64,000 bases of DNA from Cryptomeria japonica (lineage: Eukaryota; Streptophyta; Pinopsida; Cupressales; Cupressaceae), in contig NC_081412.1 of NCBI RefSeq assembly GCF_030272615.1, forward strand, positions 693,478,083 through 693,542,082, in the 5' to 3' direction. A program made the position numbers and the translations under genes. Shown here piece by piece: positions 10,901-22,700 of this stretch. The first letter of the stretch is position 1, and each line of letters begins with the position of its first letter. The notes under the pieces were generated by a model. The model searched no databases. It saw nothing but the letters and a program-made list of their open reading frames with translations, and was not told where the DNA came from.

Positions 10901-12080
10901 TGGCTCTTGGTAACGGGTCTATGGCTCATAAACTAGCTTAGGTTAGTTCAAAATTATGATCCCATCAGGCATGCCAGAAAAAGAATTCTTGACTCTTGAT
11001 TTTACCTTAAATGCTAACAACCTTATGGGAAATTCAGTGATGGGGGACCTTTTGCATGAAACTCACTGAATGACTTGCAGGTTTAAGAAGATGAATCTTC
11101 ATATAATTGGGGGAGAGAAGGGGAAGAAGAAAACTTAAAACAAATTATCTACGCTACTTAGATGATACGCCAAAATATTTTGGAAAAAGAATTAACAACA
11201 TATAAAACCCAGAGACATGCGGCTTTAAATCTCATTCAAAAATCTACATGCTCAGAACCATTCTAGAGAGTAATTCAACAAACTCATTTAACATAAAATG
11301 ATATTTACCATTCATCCAATAGATAACAAGTCAAAGAACATAGTTTAATCCATGGAGTCTCACAACAAATATCATAGAAGCTATTGAACTTGAAAACATC
11401 ACAGAAGTCAATATATTAAGCTTCAGATAAAATAATCACAAAGGCCATAGGCACAATCTGACATTTCTATCATTCACTAAATTTAATCAACATAAAGGCC
11501 TCTTTAATGAGCCAAAGTTTAAAATCTCTCTAAAAGTATGAACCCTTCAAAGAAAGGAAAATAAAGCATAAATAGAGCACTCGACTTCTAACTAATAGTT
11601 CGCAGCATCAACAACATCCTAGCAACCGCTTCTAACAAGAAAAGATGGTGTGGCATACCACAAGATGCTACCCAACAAAACAACCTTTAAAGTTGTTATC
11701 TCCATTGCATCATGGCAATCCCTACTCTTACCAAACAAGAAAACCATGATGCAAACCCTATCCTGGTTTATGAACTACCATGGAAGACACGTGGCGGCTC
11801 TGGGGATATCCGAAGTCAAGTGCTAAAAGAGAATCAGGTCGTTCAACATGGGGACACCAAGTGTCTTTAACTTTACATGATGGATGGTGGGGCCAAGAAG
11901 CATACACTGATATAAAAACCTGAGCCATGTGGAAGCTCCATATTCTCTCAACTTTCAACAAAAAAAGAGAGTGACTTGAGGCAATGTCGAGATGCCACTT
12001 GGCACGCACACTGGCGAATGGGAAAATGACCGAGATTCAAAAGAAATCATTGTCACTTGATCAAAATGCCACCTATGAGA
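10901..12080 (-). other. Probable leader/LTR of gypsy relic J; no gene seen
   Basis: This 1.2 kb stretch lies upstream of the J gag on its strand. No credible ORF is seen. On the minus strand it has promoter-like matter (a gccacgtgtc G-box near 11788) and a stretch near 11175 (ttttggcgtatcat) that could be a decayed PBS after an LTR end. I could not find the partner LTR, so the LTR assignment is tentative. Confidence 0.35.
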
Positions 12081-12517
12081 AATCCCAAAATAATATTAAC
12101 AATTACTTGAGATAAAAATTAGGTGTTGTCTCACCCTCCTTCTACACTTAAAGGATTGATTTGATGTCCATGGTTCAGGGGGATCATATTGTTCTATACT
12201 TTTCACCTTGAACCTCATGTACAGTCTCAGGGGGAGTTCTAAATTTTTGTAACCAATATTGGAACTGCTTATTATATTGTAATAATGGTTCATTTAGCTA
12301 CAAGCAGAAGAGGTAGAACAACATGAAAGTGTATTGCAGATGTGTCATGATCAAAATTGTAAGTTCCATTCATTTCTATAAAAAAATCAAAAGGGGAGAA
12401 CATGTGCATTTGGTCATTTCACCCTTTGCCATTGTTGTCAAAGGGGGAGAAGAATATGGAGAAATGGTATGCGAGTGGTCTGCAAGTGTGTTGACATCAA
12501 TGCCAAAGGGGGATATT
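12081..12517 (+). other. Element G 3' UTR with repeated purine tracts
   Basis: No gene was found. Purine tracts occur at about 12176, 12229, 12391, 12437 and, at the border, 12505-12515 (aaagggggata). The layout matches the 3' ends of A, C and D, so this is the internal 3' end of a copia-like element whose coding part is not present to the left (J sequence is there instead). The terminal tract sits between tgccaa (12501) and ttggca (12519), a perfect 6-bp inverted repeat across the PPT/LTR border. Confidence 0.7.
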
Positions 12518-12984
12518 GTTGGCATTATTGTCATTGATGTCAACAAGACTAACAGGGATGTCAAGAGGTTGAAGAGAAGCATGTAGTAGGTGTGCATAAC
12601 ACGAAGTCAGGAGAAGCGCATAACACATCGGTTATACACTAATGTTGTAGGTTGTAGATGAATGTGGGTTGCAAATGAAAATTGATGTTTGAGTTGATCT
12701 ATATATGTCTCACAGTGTGTTGGACCCATCGGGTTTGATTCAAGAGGACTACAAATTTTAAATTTGTGGATTCATGGTAGTTCGACTCGACGACCTCTAT
12801 CGCCTTTCAGAGTATTGCATTTTATTGGAAAGGCCAAGTTGGATTTGAGTGGTCCCCATCTACCTAAGTGTATGCATATGTACACATTTTGGTGGCTCAG
12901 TCATTTTCTCAAGTTGTGACTATGTTTGTGTAGGATCCACGGTATGTGTGTGCTAGTGCCCCACTATTCCACAACATGAGAAGT

Positions 12985-13612
12985 GAATGACCAATGGTAA
13001 TGTGGGATAAAACTTGAGAAAATAAAATATGGGTTACACACTATCCGATGGTTTGTTAATTGAGTGTCAAGCTACCATACGGGATAATGAAGACAAAGGC
13101 AATTGGTGATATGCCACTATCGCATAGTGTTAAAAAAGATTAGATGATGGTCGTGTGGGGTAACATGAAGATGGCAGTAACAGGTCCCTGCTATCCCACA
13201 CTATTCGAGATGGATGTACAATGGTCATGTGGGATAATAAATAGATGGAAAGATAGAGGCTTCTCTCTATCCAGCATAGTCAAAATGTGAGCGGTGATGG
13301 TCATGCGGGATAAGTTAGTAAAGTGAGAGAAGGATCTCACTATCCCGCATCTTGCATAGGGATGAACAGAGGACCTTTCAAGGTAAATGAGAACAAAGAG
13401 AACAATGAAGTCTCTTATCCTGCATAGGTTAAGAGGTCATGTTGAATGTCATGTGGGCTAACCAAAGTGAAGAGAGACACACCCCCCATTGTCCCTCGAT
13501 GTCAAAGACCATAACTTAGAATTCTTGCAGAGCAAGATAAACTAAACAATTGTGCATCCTACCAGCCCACATGGGTAAAGAAGGCATGTAAATGATAATG
13601 TGGGATAACGAA
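12985..13612 (+). repeat. Degenerate minisatellite in the G LTR (gtcatgtgggataa family)
   Basis: Variants of atggtcatgtgggataa occur at about 12994, 13147, 13221, 13297, 13446 and 13592, spaced 74-153 bp. Between them are opposite-orientation versions (ctatcccacac near 13192, actatcccgcat near 13338). Units are imperfect, so copy borders are approximate. It lies in U3 of the LTR. Confidence 0.65.
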
Positions 13613-13660
13613 AGTAAAAAATGAAGTAGCTTGATTAAGCCACTAGTCCACATGGTAGTT

Positions 13661-13665
13661 GACCC
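13661..13665. other. Target site duplication of element C (left copy)
   Basis: gaccc precedes the C 5' LTR; gacct at 41877-41881 follows the C 3' LTR. One C/T mismatch. Together with the matching G LTR sequence on each side, it shows C inserted in the G LTR. Confidence 0.8.
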
Positions 13666-15227
13666 TATTGGCAATATAGCTCTATAATAGACAATGAAAG
13701 ATTGTTGGCATTTCATAAGGATATTGAGAAGGTTGTTGATATAACTGATTAAAGATGTTTACTGTCTTGATATTATTATTTTGTCATTGATGTCAAGAAA
13801 TTAATTTTCTAATTTAGTATGATGTTGCCATATCTTGAGAAGTATGATATGAAGATTATAAAGATGTTGGTAAAAGACACAAGAAAGAATATGATGAATA
13901 AGGGGATGAATAAGGTATTCAATGGGCAACTACTACCGAGTTAGACAATGATGAGATCATGATGTTTTAGATCATTTTAACATCATATATATGTTGTAAA
14001 TTGTAAAGCTTAATACTATACGATGTTATCAAGCAAATAATCTAGTCGGTAAACCCTAAGGAACCTAGTCGGTAAACCCTAAGGAACCTAGTCGGTAAAC
14101 CCTAAGGTTATCGCTATCGGTTAATGAAGGTGGAATGTCTACCGAGTAAAGTTTAGTATTCACCGAATTGTTACCGAGTTGTAATCAAGCTATAATAGAA
14201 TGTATTAAATGTTTACATGTGGTATTTAATGAAGGAAGCTAATGAGCTAGAGTGGATTAAATGATTGGTGAGCCGTGAATGAAGTTTGTTAACGAATCTA
14301 AGGCAAAGGAAAGTTGGCATGAAGATCTATAGCTCAGATTGAACCGCACTACCCTGACACAAGCTCCAAGACTAATATGCAAGTTCCAAGGTGGGGTAAA
14401 ACATTTTCAGATTGAAAGATACATTGAACCTAGACAAGATTGAAGATCTAATGGCTATGATTGATCATGGGAAATGTGATCAAGGAGATTAAGCGGTTAT
14501 CTAATTGTTTATAAATAGAAAACTCTTGATAAACAATTGATGTGGGCAAGTGTATGCACAAGGATGCTACATAGTGATTACCGAGCACAGAAGCTTGAAG
14601 ACCTGTTAGAATAACAGAGTATAGAAGCCCAACAGATAGACAAGATTAGTTCTATGTCTAGATTGTATTGAACAAATAGGAATCTGTTTTAGCATTTTAG
14701 ATGTGAAGTTGTAGATAGATTTTTATTACTATTATTTTGTGAAAGTGACAGAAAATCTCTTAACCGAGTGGACTTAACAGTCTTATATGTAAACCCTCTA
14801 GCAAGGTGACATTCTAATTGAGTGTTTGAAATCCTTTAACAAGGTCACTTCTAACAAAGTGAAGATTCTAACAGATCTGAGGGAAATCCCTTAACCGGGT
14901 CACATCTAGCAATGTGTTTGTAATCTTTAATAGGATTTTCTTTTAATCAAGCATACTCTAGAAGAGTATATTTCTTAGTGGGTCAAAAATCCCATAGTGG
15001 TTTTTCCCTATTTGGGTTTCCATGTTAAATCTGATTTTATGAGGTTTATATTGTTCATATGCTTTTGAGTTTGCATGTTCGGATAGTTTTGGTTATGTTA
15101 CTGATATATATGTTACCGAGGTTCAATTTGATATTTTTATGGATGATTAAGATTTTATGATTCTCCCCCTCCCCTCTAATCTTGTTGGCTATTGGATTTG
15201 TACTTATATTAAGTATCAGAACTATCA
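13666..15227 (+). repeat. Element C 5' LTR (1562 bp)
   Basis: Matches 40360-41876 along its length. Begins tattggcaatatagc and ends agaactatca, 2 bp before the PBS. The ttgtcattgatgtcaa motif is at 13781-13796 and the U5 module at about 14996-15022 (gtggtttttccctatttgggtttcc). It is 45 bp longer than its partner, explained by two extra copies of a 23-bp unit near 14042. Confidence 0.93.
14042..14110 (+). repeat. Three tandem 23-bp units in the C 5' LTR
   Basis: ctagtcggtaaaccctaagg units begin at 14042, 14065 and 14088. The 3' LTR has a single diverged unit (ctagtcagtaaaccctaacg, about 40739). The size difference (46 bp) accounts for the LTR length difference, so the array grew or shrank after insertion. 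Confidence 0.9.
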
Positions 15228-15229
15228 TT

Positions 15230-15241
15230 TGGTATCAGAGC
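15230..15241 (+). other. Element C primer-binding site
   Basis: tggtatcagagc two bases after the LTR end; complementary to the 3' end of initiator tRNA-Met. Confidence 0.93.
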
Positions 15242-15291
15242 TTTGGACTCTGAAAGGAAAGTTTAAAGGCACTTGAGTTAAAGATCCAAAG

Positions 15292-16630
15292 ATGTATAAG
15301 AGGGATGCACCAAAGCTGAACAAGTCAAGTTTCTCTACATGGCAGAAAAGGATGAAGCTACATCTATCAGGAGTTGGAGAATATGATGTATACTATCTAG
15401 AGAATGATTTTGTTACACCGAGCACCTATCCATTGACTATGGAAGAGATAAAGGTGAAGCAAGAACATATTCAAGCAATGATTGAAATAACATCTGCATT
15501 GACCGATTCAGAGTTTAATGATCTAGAAGGTTGCAATGATGCAAAGGCAATGTGGGATAAGCTCATATTTGTATATGGAGGAGATGAACATGTTCAAAGA
15601 GAAAAAGTAGATAGTTTGAGAGGACAAATTGAATCTATGAGGATGAATGAAGGTGAGAACATAACTCAATACAGTACAAGACTAAAGGAGATTGTCAATC
15701 AAATCAAAGGAGCAAGTGGAACTATTGAAGAAAAAGATATAACAAGTTGTTAAGAACCCTTCTACCAGCTTATGCAATCTGAGTCTCTGCAATTAATGAA
15801 TTGAGGTCTGTACCTAATATGGTAGTTTCTTTGGATGCTACTATTCGTAAGCTACATGCATTTGAGTTAAGTTAATTTGATAACAGTGGATCTTCGGTAA
15901 ATAAAGTTGAATCTGCATTTAGTTCTTTTCATCTTGATGAATCTAATGATTACAATGAAAGAAAGTATAAGTACTCTGAAGGAGATCACAGTGGAGAAAG
16001 TGAAAGATTTTGAAAGAACATGGAAGAAGTACACAAACTATATGAGGAAATCAGAAAGCAAGAAGAGTTTGAAGCACTATTAGCCAAAAGGTTACCGAGA
16101 GGCAAAGGTAAGTATAAAGGTAAACTACCTTTGAAATGTTTCAATTGTGATAAGATAGGACATATGGCTTCTAATTGTCCTGACAAAGATTTTACTGAAA
16201 AGAGAGATTACCAAGATGATAGACAGAAAGGCAATCATTACAGAGGACATCGAGACTTCAGAAGAAGAGATAGAAAGACATGCTTACTTGCTGATGAGGA
16301 ATCTAATGATGATAAATCAGATGAGACTGATAAAGAGGAAGTAGTTTATGTGGCTATCAAGGATGGATCAAATGAAGAAAGGTATGAAGAAAAAGCCCTA
16401 ATATCTCACATAAACAGTAATGATTCTTGGATTATAGATAGTGGATGTTCACATCATATGATAGGAGATAAACACAAGTTTGTTATGTTAGAAGATTATG
16501 ATGGAGGCTATGTTAGATTTGGCAATGATGCACCATGTCCGGTAAGAGGTAAAGGATCTATAACACTTCTTGATAATGCAAGATGTAATGATGTTTATTA
16601 GGTTGAAGGTTTGAAATACAATTTGTTGAG
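15292..16630 (+). pseudogene. Element C gag and protease
   Basis: ATG at 15292 (MYKRDAPKLNKSSFSTWQ), 51 bp after the PBS, opens a UBN2-like Gag (AMWDKLIFVYGGDEHV, QYSTRLKEIVNQIKG). A few bases are missing at about 15745 (..DITS then a shifted KLLRTLLPAYAI), which breaks the frame. TGA at about 15781 replaces the Arg seen in A (YAIRV), a CGA-to-TGA change. The frame resumes at 16020 with the zinc knuckle CFNCDKIGHMASNC near 16137. Protease has the intact WIIDSGCSHHM near 16426, unlike the mutated NSG in A. TAG at about 16600 replaces Trp in VYWVEGL. Confidence 0.9.
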
Positions 16631-17841
16631 TGTAGCATAGCTAAACAACACATGTTACTGAATAGAATTTCAGAAAGGAATTGGCAAAGTTCATGAAAAG
16701 AATGGAAAGTTAGCTGCTACCGAGACACAAACTAAAGGTAATACATTTCACCTTGACTCAACTCAGAATAAGTGTTTGCATGCAAAGATTGATGATACCT
16801 GGTTATGGCATAAAAGGTTTTGTCGTGTAAATTTTGATAATCTGATCAAAATAAGTAAGAAGCACAGAGTAAGAGGTCTACTGAGTCTTGAAAAACCTAA
16901 GAATGCTATATGTCAAGGATGCCAGATGGGTAAGATGACAAGATCAAGCTTTACAAGTAAGTCTTACACTTCTAAGGGAATTTTAGATCTAGTGCACACT
17001 GATCTTTGTGGTCCTATGAAAGTTCAAAGTTATTATGGTGATAAGTATTTCATATTATTTGTGGATGACTATTCAAGGATGATGTCAATAATGTTTTTAA
17101 AGGAAAAATCAGAAGCTTTTCAAATGTTTAAATGGTACAAGGTAAGAGTTGAAAATGAAACAGGAAGACAACTGAAATGTCTTAGATCAGATAGAGGAGG
17201 AGAGTTCACATCTGATGAGTTCAACTTATCTTGCAATGATCATGGTATTAAAAGACAAGTCTCTGCATTGAGAACTCCACAACAGAATGGAATAGCTGAG
17301 AGAAGAAACGGATCTATTGTGGATTGTGCTAGAACACTGATGATTGAAAAGAAGGTACCACAAACATTTTGGAGAGAAGCAATAAACACAACAGTTTACA
17401 CCTTGAACCGAGTTCAATTGAAGAAAGGTACTTTGAAGACACCATATGAAATCTAGCATGATAAGAAACCTAATGTTAGTTATTTTAAAATCTTTGGAAG
17501 TAGATGCTATGTTCATAAAGATGATAGAAATGGCAAGTTTGATTAGAAAAGTGAAGAAGGAACATTTCTAGGTTATTCTTCCAAAAGCAAAGCATTTAAA
17601 TGTCTAATCAAATCATCTAACAAATTAGTAGAAAGTGCAAATGTGAAAATTGATGAATTTGCAGAAAGAAATGACGAAGGAAATTCCAAGGAACTAGAAG
17701 ACTATGATGAATTTGTCTATGTTCAACCAAGAAGTCCTACCGAGAAGACTGTTGAAGAAAATGAAGAGAATATCCAGTTACTGAGTGATGAAGAAGATCA
17801 TACAGAGCCTACCAAGCCTATATTAGCCAAGTATGTCAGAA
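16631..17841 (+). pseudogene. Element C integrase (cut by the gypsy insertion)
   Basis: GAG-pre-integrase WLWHKRFCRVNFDN ... CQGCQMGKM (16800-16930), then the DDE core: DLVHTDLCGPMKV (about 16986), CLRSDRGGEFTSDEF (about 17180) and QQNGIAERRNGSIVDC (about 17281), so all three catalytic residues are present. FWREAINTTVYTLNR is retained, unlike in A. TAG stops fall where Gln or Trp is expected (SVA-stop-LNN, PYEI-stop-HDK, KFD-stop-KSE). The acidic linker ends at EPTKPILAKYVRR, where the gypsy LTR begins; the linker and RT continue at 38275. Confidence 0.92.
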
Positions 17842-17846
17842 GACAT
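17842..17846. other. Target site duplication of the gypsy element (left copy)
   Basis: gacat directly before the LTR TG; an identical gacat at 38270-38274 directly after the LTR CA. It defines both element ends to the base. Confidence 0.95.
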
Positions 17847-18148
17847 TGTTATCACTGTTTTAAAATTGGGTTCTTCTTTCCCCATAATTGGCTGTGGTAC
17901 CTTGAAAATTTTTGAATAGGGTGTAGTCCCAAGTGCTTCAGCTTTATTTTAAACCCTCTGGTTTCTATTTTCCCGTTACTTTATTTCACTTAGGTCATGG
18001 GTTGTGGGGTCGTGGGAAGTGTCCCCCCCTTGTTATTAACCTAGGCGGTTACATTGATTATTTGAAAAAATTTCACCTTATATTATTTTGTTCTAAAGTG
18101 TCGGGCCCAGTAAACGTCGATCAATTTGGGAAAGGATCCGACAGTTGG

Positions 18149-19178
18149 CGCTATTTCGCAAGGGTAAAATGCTTCCCCTTTAAAGCTACGAAATAGTGAG
18201 AATGAATGTCAGTCGTCCATGTGTCATGGTGGAGGAAGTAAAGGATGTGGCTGTCAAAGAAAGTGGGGCCCCCGTGGTTTTCTTCTGGCGTATTAAAAGG
18301 TAACACATGGCACAAGTCACCACAGTCAGCGGGTCAGGATTAAAGGTTCAAAAGTGGGCCCCAAAGATGAGTCAGGCCGTAGGTGGAGATGACCTGGCAG
18401 GGACAGCTCTTAACAATTTATTGAGACCCCGTGGCTCCTTCAAGCAAATGACAGAATGACAAGTCAGATACGAAAGTGACAAGGCGCCAGGTGTCCATGA
18501 TGTGTCTGTGGGCCCACCATGTCTAAGAGCCTTTTCGAAGGGTTTAAATGCTGATCAATTTCAAATATGATCTAACGGCCCACGCTATTTTGCAAAGGTA
18601 AAGTGTTCACTTCTTAAGGCCGCGAAATAGCGAAAATGAACAAGGACCGTCCACGTGTCTCGATGATACGCGGTCTAAAAGGAAACTGTGGGTCCCTATG
18701 GTTCCTGCTTGACAAATGAGAAATCGACAAGTCAGATCCGAAAGTGACAAGGCGTCATATGTCCGTGATGTGTCCGTGGGCCCACCATTTCTAAGATCCC
18801 TTTCGAAGAGTTAAATACCGATCGACTGCAGAGATGATCTGATGGTCGGCACTATTTCGCAAGCGTAAAGTGCTCACCCTTTAAGGCCACGAAATAGCGA
18901 GAATGAGTGTCAGTCGTCCACGTGTCTTGATGATGACATGGGAGATAGACCTGTTGAAATGAAAGTGGAGCCCCCATGGTTCTCCTTCCAACAAATGACA
19001 GAGTGACAAATCAGCGCAGCAGGTGACTAGGTGCCAGGTGTTAGTGACGACTCAGCGGGCCCACCATTTCTGAGAACCTTTTCAAAGGATTAATTAGTGA
19101 TCAACTTAAAGGATGATCCAACGGCCCACGCTATTTCGCAAGGGTAAAGTGCTCACCCTTTAAGCCCGCGAAATAGCG
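18149..19178 (+). promoter_or_regulatory. Hairpin/G-box array in U3 of the 5' gypsy LTR (4 units)
   Basis: Each unit has cgctatttcgc and, 28 bp later, gcgaaatagcg (11-bp inverted arms) at 18149-18198, 18583-18632, 18850-18899 and 19129-19178. An inner inverted pair (aagggt/accctt) makes a two-step stem in the better copies. Spacing is 434, 267 and 279 bp. A cacgtg G-box follows the hairpin in units 2 (18652) and 3 (18919); unit 4 has cacatg. The array ends about 70 bp upstream of the TATA box, so a promoter or enhancer role is likely. Confidence 0.85.
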
Positions 19179-19250
19179 AGAGTTAACAAGGGCCATCCAC
19201 ATGTCATGATGATGACATGGCCAAAAGGGAAAAATGTGGGCCCGTCACAG

Positions 19251-19257
19251 TATAAAG
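19251..19257 (+). promoter_or_regulatory. TATA box of the gypsy 5' LTR
   Basis: cacagTATAAAGgga at the end of the hairpin array; transcription would start near 19280. The 3' LTR has tacaaag at the same place (33191), so its promoter may be weaker. Confidence 0.65.
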
Positions 19258-19539
19258 GGAGGCATTCAGCCAGTATCAAAATGGAATGCGAAGGGATTTT
19301 CTAAGCCAATGGTTGGATGTCGCGTGGTATTATGTAGCCAATAGAACAACGGGACCCAGACTAAAGACAAAGCCGCCGAAATGAAATTAACAGTGAGACA
19401 CTTGCAGGAAGTTTGCGACCCATTGGAGCTAAAATATGAATTCTCGTATGAATTCGATTTTAAAAGGACGGCCAAAGCATGCGGAATCAATGTCATAGTT
19501 AAGGCCCAGAGTACAAGCATTTTATTTCCTAACAACCAA

Positions 19540-19714
19540 GTAAGGATATCTTTTAAAAGATTTTTGCAGAAGAGCAGACGTAGAGTTATCCTTTTCTGAA
19601 ATAGAGCAAGCGGTTCAGTTGCAGAGCAATTTCCTTCAAGCAAGCATCAGGTTCTCTCATGTTTTTGAAGCAATTCTTGTGTGGCTTTTAGATAAAATCA
19701 TTCTCGTATTGCAG
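19540..19714 (+). other. Putative 175-bp leader intron in the gypsy LTR
   Basis: Donor ccaa|gtaagg at 19540 and acceptor gtattgcag| ending 19714, with a pyrimidine/T-rich run before it. Both sites are conserved in the 3' LTR (33480-33654, same length). Splicing would remove most of the tail of a small upstream frame (MKLTVRHLQEVC..., 19381-19599); the exons do not join in the frame of the long ORF, so that frame would be a leader ORF. In the 3' LTR the small frame has a TGA. Confidence 0.45.
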
Positions 19715-19752
19715 GATTGTTTAAGAGTGTATTCATTTTCTTGTATTTTCCA

Positions 19753-22700
19753 ATGGCTCCTAAAAGGGAATTTTCTAGCAAGGTTAATTATTTAGAACGA
19801 AGTGTATGTGATGATTTTTTAGAACAGTTGACATTGTCAACTAACCAGGCATCAAAGGCCAAAGAGTTAGTGCCCAGGGCACCCCGTTTGAAGATAGGAG
19901 AAGGATTATATGACAAAGGTAATTGGCTAAGAGACCCACAGGTTGGACTGTCTAGGTTGGGGCTGTTCAGAATCAGATTTGGGATGAGGAATTCTCCTGC
20001 TCCTCAAAATAGCATTTGGGAACTAGATATCGGGAAATTGTAGTCCCAGGGGTGTTCATGGATATAGACTTGTTAACCCAAATGGCAGTGAACTATGATT
20101 CAGTCATGAGATGCATCCGGGATGTTAATGGAAAAACCCTTGTGGAAATCAAGGCAGAGGAATTGAGAATAGCGTTTGGGCTCAATGAGTTCACAAATTT
20201 CCTGGAACCCATAAATTTCACACAATTAGCCCAAGTGTACAGTGCAGAGAAGATTCATCTTAGGAATGGGCCTCTTAAAGAACTTTTCCTAAAAATAGGA
20301 GGGTTAGCAGTTGTAGGGCCCAACACACAAGAGCCTTTTTCATTGAGTATGTTTACCTTAAGGGTTAAAGGCATGTATTGGGCACTTTGCCAAGTTCTAG
20401 GAGAGGATGCTGAAGCAAATATGCCAAATCATTACTTGTTAATGATTGTTTAGATTTTGAATCCTTCTCTTGCTATTACATTTGATTATGCTTCTTATAT
20501 TGCCGATGCTATCCATGGAGGGTTGATAGGAATAAAAAATGGGAAGGTGGATAGGCCATTCGGATGGTATTCACTCTTGATGCACCTTTTCCTCTTCAAA
20601 GGTGGTGATTATTTTGCTAGTGGAATGGACCTGGTAAAAGAGAAGGAAGGAGAGAAGATGCCAGTACAACTATGGAGCACTGTGTTGTCATGGGACAGAG
20701 AGGATGCTAGTTTCCTAAAGTTTGATAAATATTTTGCATCCAAAATAAGGACTCTCCTTTGCTCTGATAACCCAAGAATCCCCAAGGTTCTTCTAGAATT
20801 CCTAATGCCAAAAGAATTCGCAGAGAACATCAAAATTGTTCATAACTGGGGTGACATGTACTTATATCTGGTCTCCATAGTTTTCAGAGTTTTTGGTTTT
20901 AGAGGTACCCCATTTTTGTTACCATACCAGGTCCCTCTCAAAGTGGGAATAGCTGAGATCCTTAGACAAATTGGTGGCCTACAAGAGGTAGAGCTAACAG
21001 GCAGAGGTAAAGGGACTATTTTCCCTACAGCTACAATAGCCCATCAATTTGTAATTACAAAGAGAGGCTGGAATTGTTTTGAGGATTTCCTCAAACCCTA
21101 CCATTTATCCACTACACTGTCTAGATGTGCTAATCCAGAGGACTTTTACAATGGTGTGTTCAGGAAGAAGGTAGCATGCAGAGGTAGGCCTCATCAATTC
21201 CACTTTCCTGAAGACCTCATCAGGAATGAATTTGATTTAGATGAACAGGAGTTGAGGAAAGAAAAATGGGTGGCTTACAAGAAAGCCTTGGATTTTGTGC
21301 ATCAATTTGATGCTAGCTATGACCCATTGTCTAGCTTCTTCCCATTGGAAGAAAAAATAAAATTTTTGATTGTTTGCTTCGAAGATGTGATGCAAACAGT
21401 AAAGGAAAAGAGGGAAGCTGTAATTAAGAGCAACCCTGAAAAGGCTAGAATGATATTGGGCAAGTCAGCTTCCACTAAAGCAATCCCTACTGGTGACTAC
21501 ATCCTGCATAAGAAATCAGGTTACAGTGTGCTAGTGCCTACAACAGGGGAGCCCTCTTCATCCAAAGGAAAGAGGAAGGTGAAAAATGTCATTGACATCC
21601 AGGACAGCCCAAAGAAGCAAAGGGTGGGGAAGGAAGTGCAATCAGATACACCCTTGTATTCCCCATCCCAATCCCCTATCCACATAGGAGATGAACAAGC
21701 AGCAACTGAATACCTCTCACAGTTGGGTAGCTTGGGGGAAATTGCCTACACTTATGATGAGGTGGAAGAAGGGATGCCAGAAGAGCCCACTGAAGCACAA
21801 ATGGACATCACCTCAACTGAACTTAAGGGCCAGGAGTGGGATCCTGATATAAAGAAGGCCAGTAGTGCCTTTTTAGCTGATGATAACTTTGTTATATCTG
21901 AAGCATTCATGCAATTTGTCTGGAAGCAGCATATAGATACATATAATGCTAGATGTGAAACAAGAAAGAAAGAACAGCCTAACAAAGATCCAGCCTCAGT
22001 GGAAGAAGAAATAAAATAGGAGATGATAGAAGAATTCAAAACCATCACTCCTGAATAGGGAAGGGATCTAGTAGAACAAGCTGGAGTGCTCATTTTACCA
22101 GAATGGAATATTGCTGATGCTCTGGTGCTAGATGCAGTAAGAAAAGAGACTAAACCCATGGAAGGGGTTACATTCAGTAAGGACAATGCTGCACTAGTTA
22201 TGTGGTCCCTCAAAAGAAACGAGGACAAGAAAGGTAAAGACACTTTAGGGTCAAGTCACCTTGGTGGATTGATGGTCAAAAGAGTACAGAGTACAGGGGT
22301 AGTAGAGGCTGCTAGCACTGTGCTAGAAACTACAAAATTTAGTGTTGCAGTGGCTGAGAAGGAAGCCAAAGAAAAGGAGGCCCTCCAGATTAAATTGGAA
22401 ACAGTTTTGAAGGCCTATGACAGTGCCAAGGAGGAGGTAAGAGGCAAGGATAGCATCATTGCCAAATTGCAGAGCCAGCTGATGGGACAACGCCAACAAG
22501 GTGAGTCTTCAACATTGATGATTGGTTCTTCTCCTGCAAGACCTCCACCTACTAGCCCCATTATTGAGCTCCCACCATCTCCTGCACCTTCCAGCTCCCA
22601 AATGATTGAGATAACTCCCCAAGAATTGGAGAACCTAAAGCAAGATCAGGCCTTTTATGCAGGGAAGTATGAGGAGAAAATAAAAGCCACAATCTCCAAT

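Larger units (their letters stand above)
12518..13665 (+). repeat. Element G 3' LTR, left part (split by element C)
   Basis: Starts TGTTGGCATTATTG immediately after the PPT, with ttgtcattgatgtcaa at 12528-12543 as in A and C. It is interrupted at 13665/13666 by element C, whose target duplication is gaccc here and gacct on the far side. The right part resumes at 41882. U3 contains a degenerate minisatellite. Confidence 0.75.

Noticed and set aside
11758-12009. Minus-strand ORF of 83 codons
   Set aside because: Inside probable J leader/LTR sequence; no recognisable domain and no partner.
14042-14110. Short repeats resembling a CRISPR array or telomere (ccctaa)
   Set aside because: Units are directly adjacent without spacers and only one copy exists in the other LTR; aaaccctaagg is not the plant telomere unit in tandem.
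18149-19178. Hairpin array as a CRISPR, tRNA or miRNA cluster
   Set aside because: Units are 267-434 bp apart, lie inside an LTR upstream of its TATA and have no tRNA features; miRNA origin cannot be shown from sequence alone.
19381-19599. First exon of the LTR protein (MKLTVRHLQEVC...)
   Set aside because: Joining at the predicted splice sites does not enter the frame of the long ORF, and the 3' LTR copy has a TGA; kept only as a possible leader ORF.
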